Positions 11,228 through 22,569 of a DNA stretch of 64,000 bases are shown piece by piece (the first letter of the stretch is position 1; each line of letters begins with the position of its first letter). Origin of the DNA: Pleodorina starrii (lineage: Eukaryota > Chlorophyta > Chlorophyceae > Chlamydomonadales > Volvocaceae); NCBI GenBank assembly GCA_030267565.1, contig BRXU01000034.1, forward strand, positions 885,501 through 949,500, in the 5' to 3' direction. The notes under the pieces are model-generated. The model had not been told where the DNA came from and made no database searches. It was given only the letters and a program-made list of their open reading frames with translations. The translations under genes and the position numbers were made by a program.

Positions 11228-14200
11228 ATGATGCGGGGATCCATTTCGCAGTGCCCGGCGGCAGCAGAGCGGGTGAGCTCTTTACGCTACGTTCGTTTCA
11301 GTAGACGATGCGGCCGAAGAGTCGCCCAAAAGGCGACAAACTAATGCCAGACAAATTATCAACCTTGCAGGCTCCTGCCAGCTCTGCGCGCTGCGTGGCG
11401 CCTGTTGGTAGGTGTTGGGATTCTGTGGCCGTGGGCGCGCTCTCCAACTAGCGGGCTGCACGACGCCACTGAGCCCTCTGTCCATTTCACCTTGTCCATT
11501 CGCAGCCCGCTCAATTAAGAGCGTTGCGCCTGTTTACCGCGCGCGGGCGGGGAAGCCGGTCAATGGCCCGCGCGCCGGCCCCGCGGGCAGCTACTCGGGC
11601 GAGTGGGACAAGCTGTCAGTGGAGGAAATCGACGAGTGGCAGGACCAGGGCCCCAAAACTCCGCTGCTGGATACTGTGAACTATCCGGTGCATATTAAGA
11701 ACTTCAATATGGACCAGCTTAAGCAGCTGTGCAAGGAGCTTCGCAGCGACATTGTGCACAGCGTCTCGCGCACTGGCGGGCACCTAAGCAGCAGCTTGGG
11801 CGTTGTGGAGCTGACTGTGGCTCTGCACTATGTCTTTAACACGCCGGAGGACAAGATTATTTGGGATGTGGGCCATCAGGCTTACGGTCACAAGATTCTC
11901 ACCGGCCGCCGCAAGGGCATGAGCACCATCCGCCAGACCAACGGTCTCTCTGGTGAGCCAAATTCCTCGCGGGCTGGCGCGTCAGGCCTGCTGTGCACCG
12001 CGGGAGGGCTTTCACGAGTACTCGGGTACGGGTTCCCTGTAGTAAACCGATCGTTGTCGCGCGCACCCCCCATCTTTCCCCCATCATGATGGCCGCACTG
12101 CCCCCCCCCGGTCGATCCCCCACTCCCCCCGACCTGTTCTGCCCTCTCTCCCAGGCTTCACCAAGCGCGAGGAGAGCGAGTATGACCCGTTCGGCGCGGG
12201 CCACAGCTCCACCTCCATCTCGGCTGCGCTGGGTATGGCGGTGGGCCGCGATGTCAAAGGGAAGAAGAGCAACGTCATTGCCGTTATCGGCGATGGCGCC
12301 ATCACCGGCGGCATGGCCTACGAGGCCATGAACCACGCCGGCTTCCTGGACAAGAACATGATTGTGATCCTGAACGATAACCAGCAGGCAAGCAGGAGCG
12401 CAGCGCACGGCACGGCCAAAAACGGGCGCTCGGGGACGCAAGAACTTGGCCCCGATGGCTCTAGCAACGAGCAATCAGGGCCGGGGCGCTTGAATGTCGG
12501 ATTGATTGCCGCCGGGGTGGTCCCGAGGGGAGTGGGGATATGCTCAGTCGGCTACCTGCGCGCCGCACGGTCAGCAGCGGGGGGGCGGGCGGCTTTGGTT
12601 CATTGGTCGCAACGTGGCGGCGACGGCATCCCTGGGTCATCCCGGGCCCTTTGGGGTAGGGTTTGGAAAGCGTGCTGGGTCCCGTGCACTGTAGTTGCAG
12701 AAAGCAGGGAGGGGATTCTCTTGCGGGGGCCCGGCAGGGCGTCGAGCGAGCCCAAAACTCACACATATACAGTTATACACATGCGCGTATTGACGGCGGA
12801 TTGCGCCGGAACCTGCGAACCCACCCATGTGTCGGCATCGCCCCCTGGGCTGCTCGATTGCACCACTGCGTTGGTCCACAGAGTTTTTTTCTGGGGGAGC
12901 ACTCGTGCACCCAGGGAATGGGAATTCAAGCATGGGGGCGTAGCGCACCCGGGTCAATCGCGGGGGAGCACTGAGCACCGGCAGCGGGTGGCGTTGTGGG
13001 CGGAGTGGAAGCTGCTGGCTCGGGGCTGCTCGCCGCCGTTTCCGTGGGATGCTCGGAAGCAGCTCGCTATCACGGCTGCGCTGCTCTAGGCGAGGGGGGG
13101 GCAGGACGATTATCGCAACGACCCTCACCCTGCTTTATTTGGGCCCGTGCGTCCCTGGATCTGGATCTGCGGTGCGGAGACAGCTGCGTAGTTTGTGGGG
13201 CGGCCAGCGGAGTAAACCCAAAGGCTGTCCCGCATCCCTTCAGCCCCCTAGGCTGGCCTCCCGCGCGGGCGCTCTCACACACCACCCCTTGCGCCGCTCC
13301 TTCCCCGCGAACCACTCTTTTCCTCCTCCCTGGCGCAGGTGTCGCTCCCGACTCAGTACAACAATAAGAACCAGGACCCGGTCGGCGCGCTGTCGAGCGC
13401 CCTGGCGCGCCTGCAGGCCAACCGCCCCCTGCGCGAGCTGCGCGAGATTGCCAAGGTGGGTCGGCCGGGCGTGGCGGGAGCGGAGGTCGGTGCCCTCGGT
13501 GGTGGTGGTTGTTCATTCTCGCTTGGGTTCCTTGACAGCTCAGCTTCGCGCTCTTGAGCCCCAAAAACGAGGAGGCGGAACACGGTCCGATATCCCTCCG
13601 TTGTCTCCTTCCAGCCCTATGTGCTGCTGCTGCGTTCGTTTGCAGGGTGTGACGAAGCAGCTGCCTGATGTGGTCCAGAAGGCGACCGCCAAGATCGACG
13701 AGTACGCTCGCGGCATGATCAGCGGCACCGGCTCGACCCTGTTTGAGGAGCTGGGTCTGTACTACATTGGCCCCGTGGACGGCCACAATGTGGACGACCT
13801 GGTGGCGGTGCTCGACGGTGAGGCAGCAGGGCGGAGGGGGCATGGAGCGAATAGGCGGTTGGGTGCCGGTCGTGAGTGGGGACTGTGGGGACAGGGGGGA
13901 GGAGCGTGGTAGGAGGGAGGCAGGCAGGGAAGGGAAGCAGGCCCGTGTGTGGAGAGGCGGAGGATGGGTGAGGCGATGCGGTGCGGTGCAAACCTCGATC
14001 CGTCCACGCTGCAATGTGTCCTTTCCCCCGCTCCTGTTTGCCCATTGCTCTGTAACGTTGCTCCATTCCGCGCAGAGGTCAAGAGCGCGGAGACGGTGGG
14101 GCCGGTGCTGGTCCACGTGGTGACTGAGAAGGGCCGCGGCTACCTGCCCGCGGAGACGGCGCAGGACAAGATGCACGGCGTGGTCAAGTTCGACCCGCGC

Positions 14201-17200
14201 ACCGGCAAGCAGCAGCAGGTGGGGAGGCGAGGGCGGCGCTCCGAGGCGGGGGCGGATGAATATTGGGCCACTGGGGGGGTCCCTCCGTGCTGCCTCTGGC
14301 TCGTGAGCCGCGCCGGGAGGAGGGAGGGGGTGTTGCGGGCGGGATCAGGTTGGGAGTCAACGGTTTAAAAGCGGGGGGAAAATGCCGGCAGCGGCCAATC
14401 CCAGCGGCTGAAGGAGGAGTGTGTGGGGTTGAACGCCGCGAGGGGAAGGGGAAATGGCGGGGGTGGGGTTGAAGTAACCCGCATCGGCGGGGCAGTGACA
14501 TCCGGCGCGGCATGGAGGATGGGTAGACAGTTTGGGGAATGGCCGGAGCGCGAGCTCGGAGCGGGAGGGAGAGGGCGCGGAGAAATCGGCCAAACTTCGG
14601 GAGGTGGAGGCGGGGCTCGTTGGGCGGGGGTCGCTCAAGAGCCAGTGGGGCCGGTGGGGGCGGTCCTGCTTCAATAGGAGGTGGAGTGCGCGCCATCGGC
14701 CTGGGGCAGCGGTGAGTGAGCCGCTCGGATCGCATCGCATGTGCTTTCACGTGGCAGCCCGGGGAAGAGGGCCGTGAATGGGCTGTGTCGGTCTGTTGAG
14801 CCTCGGCCCTGCGTTGGGGATGCGTTTACCAGCTATCCTCGGCCCCCTGGGCGCTTGGCCTTCTCTTCGTACCGCACCACGGCTGAGACCGTCGTCCCCC
14901 GTGTCGTACAGACCAAGACCAAGGCCATGTCGTACACCAACTGCTTCGCTGACGCCCTGACGGCGGAGGCGGAGCGGGACAGCCGCATCGTCGCGGTGCA
15001 CGCTGCCATGGCGGGCGGCACTGGCCTGTACAGGTGAGAGGTCTGCTTGTGGCTTGTGGGTTGGCGGGTCATGCTAGCAAGGGCGGCGGGCCACACACAA
15101 GGAGCGCATAGCAGGCGGAGGGGGGCCAAGAAGCAGCCGCGAGGCACCCACTCGGGAAAGAGCGCCCCACGGCACGACGCGACACGACGTACCATGTTTT
15201 GAATCACGAATATATGACAGGACTACACACATTATTAGTAAGCGGCAAAGGGAAGGCCACGGGTCGGTCCTCCTGGGCCAGCAGGGCCACACCGGCTTGA
15301 CAGCAAACCCTTTGCCAACCCGCCAGGCCTAGCGCCCACGTTGCACCTCCCCCCTCCCCTCGCGCACTCCTCTGGACACACCCCCACCCCCACACAGGTT
15401 TGAGAAGCGCTTCCCCGACCGCACCTTCGATGTGGGCATTGCGGAGCAGCACGCCGTCACCTTCGCCGCGGGCATGGCGTGCGAGGGCCTGGTGCCCTTC
15501 TGCACCATCTACTCGAGCTTCATGCAGCGCGGATACGACCAGATCGTGCACGACGTCTCGCTGCAGAAGCTGCCAGGTGCGCTGCAGCGGGTCGGAGCTC
15601 GCCGTCCGACCACTGACTTCCGAAATCTCGATGGTGCTTTCCCCGACCGGCCGCTGCATCCTCCGCGCACCGCGACCCTGCATTCTGTGCACCACCACCA
15701 CGTACATGGTTTTTTGAGCTCGATGTACTGGTAACCATTGCCCCTCAGGGGGCGGGCAAACACACTCTCTGCCCCCGAGCGCTGACCAGCCGTTGCCTCC
15801 ACCCTATCCCCTTGGCCTTTTTTCTTTGCTCTCCTCTTATTGGACGTTTCCTTAAGTCCCCGCTTTCCTCTCTTCTTTTCTCTCTCCTCTCCTCCATTCG
15901 TGCCTCCGTCCGCTTCAGTCCGCTTCGCCATGGACCGTGCCGGTCTGGTGGGCGCTGACGGCGCCACCCACTGCGGCGCCTTCGACGTGACGTTCATGGC
16001 CTCCCTGCCGCACATGATCACCATGGCGCCCTCGAACGAGGCGGAGCTCATCAACATGGTCGCAACCGCCGCGGCCATCGATGACGCGCCCTCGTGCTTC
16101 CGCTTCCCCCGCGGCAACGGCCTGGGCCTGGACCTGGCGCAGTACGGCATCACCAAGGACCTCAAGGGCACCCCGCTGGAGGTGGGCTGGGGGCGGGGCG
16201 CGTGGGTGCATATGTGCTGTGCGGCTGGGATGGTGGTTGGGTGCGTGGGTGAATGCAAGGGCGGGTCGTGGTTGCGCTGCATCGCCGCCTTCTGTGCCGC
16301 GCGCTGCACGTGCATCCTGGGAAATACCGGGTTTATATCGAGGAGGAGGAAAGGTGAAGGGGAGTCGCGTCTGTTGGCTGGGCGGGCGGATTTCCTCGGA
16401 GAGCCTTCCGCCTCCAACGCCGCCCCTCCCGGGCTCATTCCGCAGATCGGCAAGGGCGTGGTCCGCCGCTCCGGAAAGGACGTGTGCCTGCTGGCCTACG
16501 GCAGCAGTGTCAACGAGGCCCTGGCTGCCGCGGAGATGCTGGAGCGGGACGGTGTGTCGGCCACCGTCATTGACGCGCGCTTCTGCAAGCCGCTGGACAC
16601 GACCCTCATCCGCTCGGTGGGTCATGGGCCCTGGGGTCTTGGGCAGTGGGTAGTGGAGCCTAGGGCGCAGTGGGGAGTGGATCCTAGGGGCTTCGCAGGC
16701 GATGACCCACGGGTCGTGGCCGAGCGCCTTCCGGAACTTCCATCCATTGACCGCTTCAGCCTCTCCGGGGATCGGCTATCCACTGCGATCCATTGGCGGC
16801 TGAAATACGCCACGTCCGCGAAACGGTTGGTTGATCCCGGCTCTCTCTCCGCTGCGCACGTCCGCTGCGCACGAATGGTTAAAACGGAGCTCAGTGCACG
16901 TAGCCGCCGCAAGCGCATTGCGTTGCGCCTTTTGCTGGCTGGCCGCTCTCGTGTCCACTTGTGGCCCCCCTCTGCTTACAGGCTGTCCGCGAGCACCCCG
17001 TGATGATCAGCATCGAGGAGGGCTCCATCGGCGGCTTTGCGGCGCACGTGATGCAGTTCCTGGCGCTGGAGGGTGAGGGAGGAGGGGGGCATGGGGGGAC
17101 CAGAGGGGAGGAGGGGCGGCAGGGGGACCAGAGGGGAAGAGGGGCGGCAGCGGCTCTGGACCTCATTACTGTCGCTCTCGTCGGAAAAGCCTCCTCGGAA

Positions 17201-17540
17201 TTCCATCGCCCTACCACGTCTCGGTCCCTTGAAGCTCAGCCGTGTAGCTTCGTCGCTCAGCCACTCGCCATGCCCCCTTGCATCCGTTCGCAAACGTCGC
17301 CTCCGTTCCATTGCTGCGGTTTCGCCTCCGTTCCCTTGCTTACCCTCCCTTCCAGGTCTGCTGGACGGCGGCCTGAAGTTCCGCCCCATGACCCTGCCCG
17401 ATCGCTACATTGAGCACGGCGACTACCGCGACCAGCTGGCCATGGCGGGCCTCACCGCGCAGCACATCGCCTCCACCGCCCTGACCACGCTGGGACGCGC
17501 CAAGGACGCCGCCAAGTTCTCGCTGTCGGCGCTCGCGTAA
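11228..17540 (+). CDS. DXS1: 1-deoxy-D-xylulose-5-phosphate synthase, plastid (13 exons, 734 aa)
   Basis: This enzyme condenses pyruvate with glyceraldehyde 3-phosphate to give DXP, the first step of the plastid MEP pathway. Exons: 11228-11272, 11371-11407, 11506-11952, 12155-12387, 13339-13455, 13646-13817, 14076-14218, 14912-15033, 15398-15576, 15919-16181, 16446-16616, 16982-17072, 17356-17540. All phases agree and sum to 735 codons, normal for algal DXS. The start gives a basic Ser/Ala/Arg-rich plastid transit peptide ([15 protein letters not shown]...). Key residues are [10 protein letters not shown] (His about 120), the thiamine-diphosphate motif GDGAITGG (222-229) to NDN (250-252), and the catalytic Glu in [11 protein letters not shown] (about 455). 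The transketolase C-terminal domain is complete. Intron 4 is 951 nt with a GC donor. The tiny 37-nt exon 2 is supported by phase and transit-peptide character only. Confidence 0.96.
12388..13338 (+). other. GC-AG intron of DXS
   Basis: The exon before it must end at the codon pair for QQ in ILNDNQQ, and the next must begin GTGTCGCTCCCG (VSLP). The junction reads CAG|GCAAGC ... GGCGCAG|GTG. No GT donor fits the conserved protein here, so the donor is GC. AG|GCAAG is the usual context of the minor GC-AG class handled by the U2 spliceosome. Confidence 0.85.
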
Positions 17541-20088
17541 CAGCGAAAGGCTGAGCGAAAGCGCTGCGGCTTGATGGAGCGAGCGAGCGGCCGGCACATG
17601 AGCGGGAAGCGACGGATGGATGGCTTTGGTCCTAACCCTAGAGCTCATCCCGGCCGCGCCGCGTGGGCAGCTGGCCGGCGGGACCAACCCGCATGATTCA
17701 AAGGGAGGTGCGTGGCCGCGTTGCTGGCGCTGAGCATGACCCAAGGGTCAGTCCACTCCCCACGGTATGCCAGACCTGTGCGGAGGGCGATGCGGTGCCG
17801 TGAGTTGGGCCCTGGACGGGCTGGCTCTGCTCTGGAACAACGCGACGCGTTTCATCCCGGCGCGCGCGTGAGCTGGTGGGCTCGCGTGAGCCTGTGGGGC
17901 GGCACGCCCGCTTGGGGGCTGGGATCGCGGAGCGGCGGCTGCCGTGGGCGGCTGGTGGAGGAAGACGTGGTTGAGCAAGCAAGGCGCTGGTGGGGCTCCA
18001 ACCCTTGGGTAGTGATGGAGAAGAGACCAGGTATTCGTATGGGGTCCAGGTCGTGAGGAGGTTGAGCAGGAGGCGGTTGGTCGTCCCGTAGGCGTCAGGC
18101 GGTGCAGCCAGCCAGTGTGATAGTCTTTAGGTAGATGGGAAAAACCCGTTGCGTCCCTGTCGCCGGGTGAGTCCGGCTCTGGGGCTGGGGCTTGGCCGCT
18201 CAGAAAAAACGGCGGCGAGGGGTTGTTGACTCCGTTCTTGGCTGTCTTGCATTTTGGTTGGATCGTTCAAGTGGTGCGGGGTTTACCACGGGTTGTGCGC
18301 AGGTGGGACGCTGCACGTGGTCCCATTTATTCCGTGTGTGTGCGTGATTGATAACCTGCTTATTCACAAACCCACGCCCTCTTTTGTCATTATTGTATGT
18401 GAGCGCCGTCGCAACGCCTCACACTCAGGCGAAGATCTTCCATAGATGTTGTCTTCAGGACCGTTTTTTCGGGCCCGCTGTCCTTTTGCGGCTGTACCTC
18501 GCAGCAGGGCGGTGAGGCCACGGCCCGTGTTGGGCACGGAGTTTCTGCAGCGGGTGCTGTTGTCTGTGCGTCTGTCCGTGCAGGGTAGGTGACCGAGCGC
18601 ATGCGCGCACACAAAGGACAACACGTGTATTTGACCTAAATCATTGCTTTTGGCTAGCGGGTTGCGCGTCCCGCCCTGGCCTCGCGATGTGTGCTGCCGT
18701 TGGCGCTCCATGACACGAGTCGCTTCTCTGCGGGGTTTGGCTGGGACCTTGGAGCATGACTTCATTTACTGGGTTGCACACATAAAGAAAGGCGATGGTG
18801 GCGGTGGCACAGGCGGCGGGTCGGTCTTCATGTGCGGCGCCCAACCCCGCTTGTCCTGCCCGCCAGAGGCATTTCTCCCGCGCATGCGGGAAGCTGAAGC
18901 CGGCCCATTCCGCCCACGGCGCGCCCCGGCCTTTGGCCAACTCCGCGGGTCGCCCCCGTTTCGCTTCATCATCGGGCGACCCCCCGCTGTGATGGAAAGT
19001 GCTGGGGGCGCCGGGGCGACAGGATGTACTCGAGTTTCTCGTCACGTTGACACGCGGCCGTGAACGGCACATCGCGAACCGTAGACCGGGTTCCGTGTGC
19101 TGGTGTGGCTGCGGCTGTCTCGCTGTAACGATAGGCGGCGTGCGCTGGTCTCTGGCCCGGCAAGGATGCAAACGCACGCATGGACTCCGGTGACCTCTAG
19201 CAATGCCGCAGCCGAGGACTGCGGAGCTGTTGTCTATATGACGAGCCGTATGAGCAACGAAGAGGACCTTCTCGCCATGCAACAGGTGGGGGCGCACAAG
19301 GGCTGGATTCAAGCTGCTCAGCATGGGAGGCGCCGTGGACGCGTTACAAACAGATCATGCTTCGGCAGCGGGCAGCAAGGGTGCTCGATGTGCAACGGCG
19401 GCAGAGATCACCAAACACTCCATACGGGAAGGCTGTGCCATATGCATGCTTCGCAAGACGACCTGAACCCTCCGTCCCCTCCTACCACCCACCCTTGCCA
19501 AGTGACAACCGCAAGATGATCAAGGACCGGTGTGTAGGTCTCATGGACGGGAAGCCTGGTAAGGGAGTAGTGTAGCCCAACCCGCGGGGAGAATTCCCTG
19601 GTGCGCTGCAGAAGCAGCGATCGAAGTTAGGCCGTGCCTCGTACGACATGCCCTGACGGGCATGAATAATACGATGAGGGGCTAGACGCGGGGCAGCCAT
19701 TCTCACCCGCAGTCCAGCGACAGTTTCCATGGCCCTCTTGACTGCCCGTGGAGGCATTGCGATGGCAATGCCATCAGTGCGCGGGAGTGGCGGTTATCAG
19801 CGCGGTCGCAAGGAGTTCAGGGATTGAGCCTGTATGGACAGACACCTTCTTGCAAGGGCAGCATCCTGCAACTCATGTTATTACACCAAGATAATTGTCG
19901 CCCCTGAAATGCTTTGCACTAACGCCTTCGCGATGCCGATTTGTTTGCCGTACACCGCGCCCAATGGAAAGGTTTTTTCTCCTTTCCTTTGAGAACAGTT
20001 TCTTCTGGTTCATTCCTAAGACATTGAATTGAATTATTTCAAAACCGGGATAAAGTAGCCATAGTTCTGCCCGGGGACCAGTGACACT
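17541..20088 (+). other. DXS 3' UTR and spacer before UNC119
   Basis: The first plus-strand TGTAA after the DXS stop is at 19124-19128, which would give a 3' UTR of about 1.6 kb; that is long but possible. Two short open stretches with good splice borders (19238-19285 and 19516-19558) do not join in phase with UNC119 and were not called. The rest holds no supported gene. Confidence 0.4.
19124..19128 (+). terminator. Candidate poly(A) signal TGTAA for DXS
   Basis: TGTAA is the standard Chlamydomonas polyadenylation signal. This is the first one on the plus strand after the DXS stop codon. The long distance keeps confidence low. Confidence 0.35.
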
Positions 20089-21251
20089 ATGTCGAACATC
20101 ACCCCGGAAGTGGTGTTGTCATACGACAAACCAACCAGAGGTGAGGCTTAGCCTGCCAGGTTTTCGCCCAGGCCATACGCCGGTAGAACTCGGGCTGAAC
20201 CGACATGCCCCTCCTCGCTAGGCTACCTCTGCCCGCTGAGCGCCAACACTTACGGGATAGAGTTCCTGAAGTTCGAAATTAAGGATTACGATACCAACCG
20301 AGTGGTGTACCAGGTAGGTAACGTTCAGGGGCGGGGTCTCTTGTGGCCCCAGACATTTACACAGTGCGCGGGAGCAGGTTGCCCGTGAGCCCGACCCGGA
20401 GCCGCTGCCTGACACGCTTGATCCCGGTAAGCCTGGGATGCAAAACATTGACGAAAACGCGGAGCTTGGCTGACTTGGGGCGTCGATGCAGAGGTGGAGA
20501 ACTTGATCCGCAGCGTTAAGTACACGTTTCCCGCAAACTTCCTCAAGTTCAAGACGGTCCGGACGCTGTAAGTGTGTTGGTTATGCATGGTCACCGTTGG
20601 CACGTTCCTGATGCGCGAAACAATCTACGCAGGCTCGAGTTTTGCGTTGGGCCGCAGCCGGTGGGCAACCTCCGCATGATTGAGCGGCACTTCTTCAAGG
20701 TAAGTATCTATCTGCCTTCCTTCCAAAAGTCATGAGAAGCGAGCTGAAGAGCGCCCTGCCCAACTCAGGACAAGTTGGTGCGCTCCTACGATTTCGAGTT
20801 CGGCTTCTGCATTCCAAACAGCACGAACTCTTGGGAAGCCATTTATGACGTCCCAGAGCACTCGACGGGAATGATGAACGACTACGTGAGTTGGGGTGTT
20901 TTAAAGGACGGTCCCGGGGGCGTGCCTGGTGGGGTCAGCCGTTGGGTGCACCCTCTTAACCCTGCACCGCACGCCCCTTGCAGGTGTCCCATCCCTTCGC
21001 GCACAAGTCGGACAGCTTCTATTTCGTTGACAACAAGCTCATCATGCACAACAAGGTATGCGGCAGCCGGCGGGGTTTCATCCATGGCCTCATCTGGGTT
21101 TCTCTGCCCTTCCGTCGATGTAGCCAGGCACGGGGCTGCGCATTGGCGTTGCCCTGTTCCTTTGACGACGAATGCCACAATAACATGCGCGTCGCATGCC
21201 CCCCTTCATCCCTACTGCCGTTAGGCTGAGTACCAGTACATCCGGGAGTAA
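20089..21251 (+). CDS. UNC119: UNC119-family lipid-binding trafficking protein (8 exons, 183 aa)
   Basis: UNC119 proteins bind N-myristoylated cargo in a PDE6-delta-like beta-sandwich and release it when ARL3-GTP binds, delivering cargo to cilia. Exons: 20089-20140, 20222-20313, 20378-20426, 20492-20567, 20633-20699, 20769-20885, 20984-21055, 21225-21251. Phases agree throughout, giving 184 codons with the stop. Family hallmarks in order are ITPEVVL, YLCPLSANTYGIEFLKFEI, NLRMIERHFFK, SYDFEFGFCIPNS, HPFAHKSDSFYFVD and LIMHNKAEYQY. The chosen start (ATGTCGAACATC) lies just before the conserved ITPE motif. It makes the protein shorter than the vertebrate form because the long disordered N-terminus is absent. 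Upstream exons could extend it, but none fits in phase. Presence of this gene suits a flagellated alga. Confidence 0.93.
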
Positions 21252-22122
21252 GGGATGAGCGCAGTAGCGAAACAGCGCTGCAGCGGAGAGCGCCGCGGCG
21301 CAGCAGCTGCAGGATGCAACGGCGGGGACGCTGGCGCAAACGTGACCTTAAGCACGGTCATGCACATGAGCCTTGCGGGGAGCGCAGCGCTTTGGTGTGC
21401 GGCCCGGCGGGTGGCCGCTGTCAGGCATGGGGTAGGGTTGCTAGTCGCAGCCAGCTAGGCTGTCCATTTGCCACACTGGGTCCATAGTTAGGGAAGTGCT
21501 GAATGCAAATTTACGGGACCTGTGCAGCTGGCGCCCTGCTCCCGAAATGGGATGCATCGGGGGGTCTTACGCAAAATGTCAATGCTCCGTTTTCGTGGAC
21601 GTCGCAATGGGGTGCTTTGCCGCCTGCATTTTGCGGCGGCCGCGTGGCAAGGACTCCTCGGCCTCCATACTCGCTTGGCGGCGCTGATTCGGGGCATGTG
21701 GCGGTAGCGGAGGCGAATTTGCGTCACGGCGTGCGACTGCATTCGTAGCTTGGTGCCTGGGTTTTTCTGGTGTTTGTGGGTCATCATGTCGTGCAGAGCA
21801 GGACGAGCTCGTGCTTGAGTGTTCGCAGGTGCCCGGAGGCGAGCCGTTCGCCTTCCATGAGCTCCATGGGGAGCTGTTAACCTGATGGATGTCCTGAGCT
21901 GACTGGGCGGTAGTACAGCAGGAAGGGGTGCCCGCGTGAAGTTCGCTTGCTTGCAGGTATGCTTGTAAAAGGTCGTGGTACAGGTGGCACCCTTGCCGCA
22001 CCCGCTGCGGCAAAAGTTCCCGTGCTAACCGGGGCTCTGTGGCGGCACGGCGCCTTGCCGCGTACATAAGTAGGTGCCGTACTGTGTTGGGACGATGAAC
22101 TGCTCGACCGTCTTGGTGTGGC

Positions 22123-22127
22123 TGTAA
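22123..22127 (+). terminator. Poly(A) signal TGTAA, UNC119
   Basis: The 3' UTR would be about 880 nt. Another TGTAA at 21964-21968 is an alternative. The next gene on the minus strand has its own signal about 120 bp away, so the two genes converge tail to tail. Confidence 0.55.
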
Positions 22128-22248
22128 ACGTAGACGCAACGAGTAACTTACCTGTCATATATTCTGGCGCGGCGACTGGTTTGGTGGGACTGGTGGGGCG
22201 TCGCGGTGGTCGGAGAACTCGGCAGGAGACAGGCATGTGGCTAGCACA

Positions 22249-22253
22249 TTACA
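22249..22253 (-). terminator. Poly(A) signal TGTAA (minus) of the convergent gene
   Basis: TTACA on the plus strand is TGTAA on the minus strand. It lies about 320 nt past the stop codon at 22570, a normal distance for this group of algae. Confidence 0.55.
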
Positions 22254-22569
22254 ATTCTGAAGCCGCTGGTCCTGGAGTGCTGGTGGTATTCCGCATATCG
22301 ATTGCGACCCTGCCAACGTTTGCGCTTCATACCCTTCCCACGCCCGTCCTGCAAAACATGGCAAGGGCCACACGTGCGCACGGTCGTGAAAAGCGCCTGC
22401 CGGCTCTGCCGCCAAGCAACCGCTCCAGTGCCCAACGCCGTCTCGCATTCGAGGAAACCACCACCAATACCAGCGGCTACGACACCGCGGCTGCGCCGTC
22501 GCCGCCATCCCTTCTTCTGCCCTCCCATCTCCACACATTGTGTCATGTATTCTCCCGTCAGTTCCGGTA

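Noticed and set aside
19238..19558. Two small exon-like stretches (NEEDLLAMQQ and MIKDRCVGLMDGKPG) with good splice borders before UNC119, slightly like a small Tim chaperone
   Set aside because: They cannot be joined to UNC119 in phase, the expected twin CX3C motif is absent, and no further exon follows.
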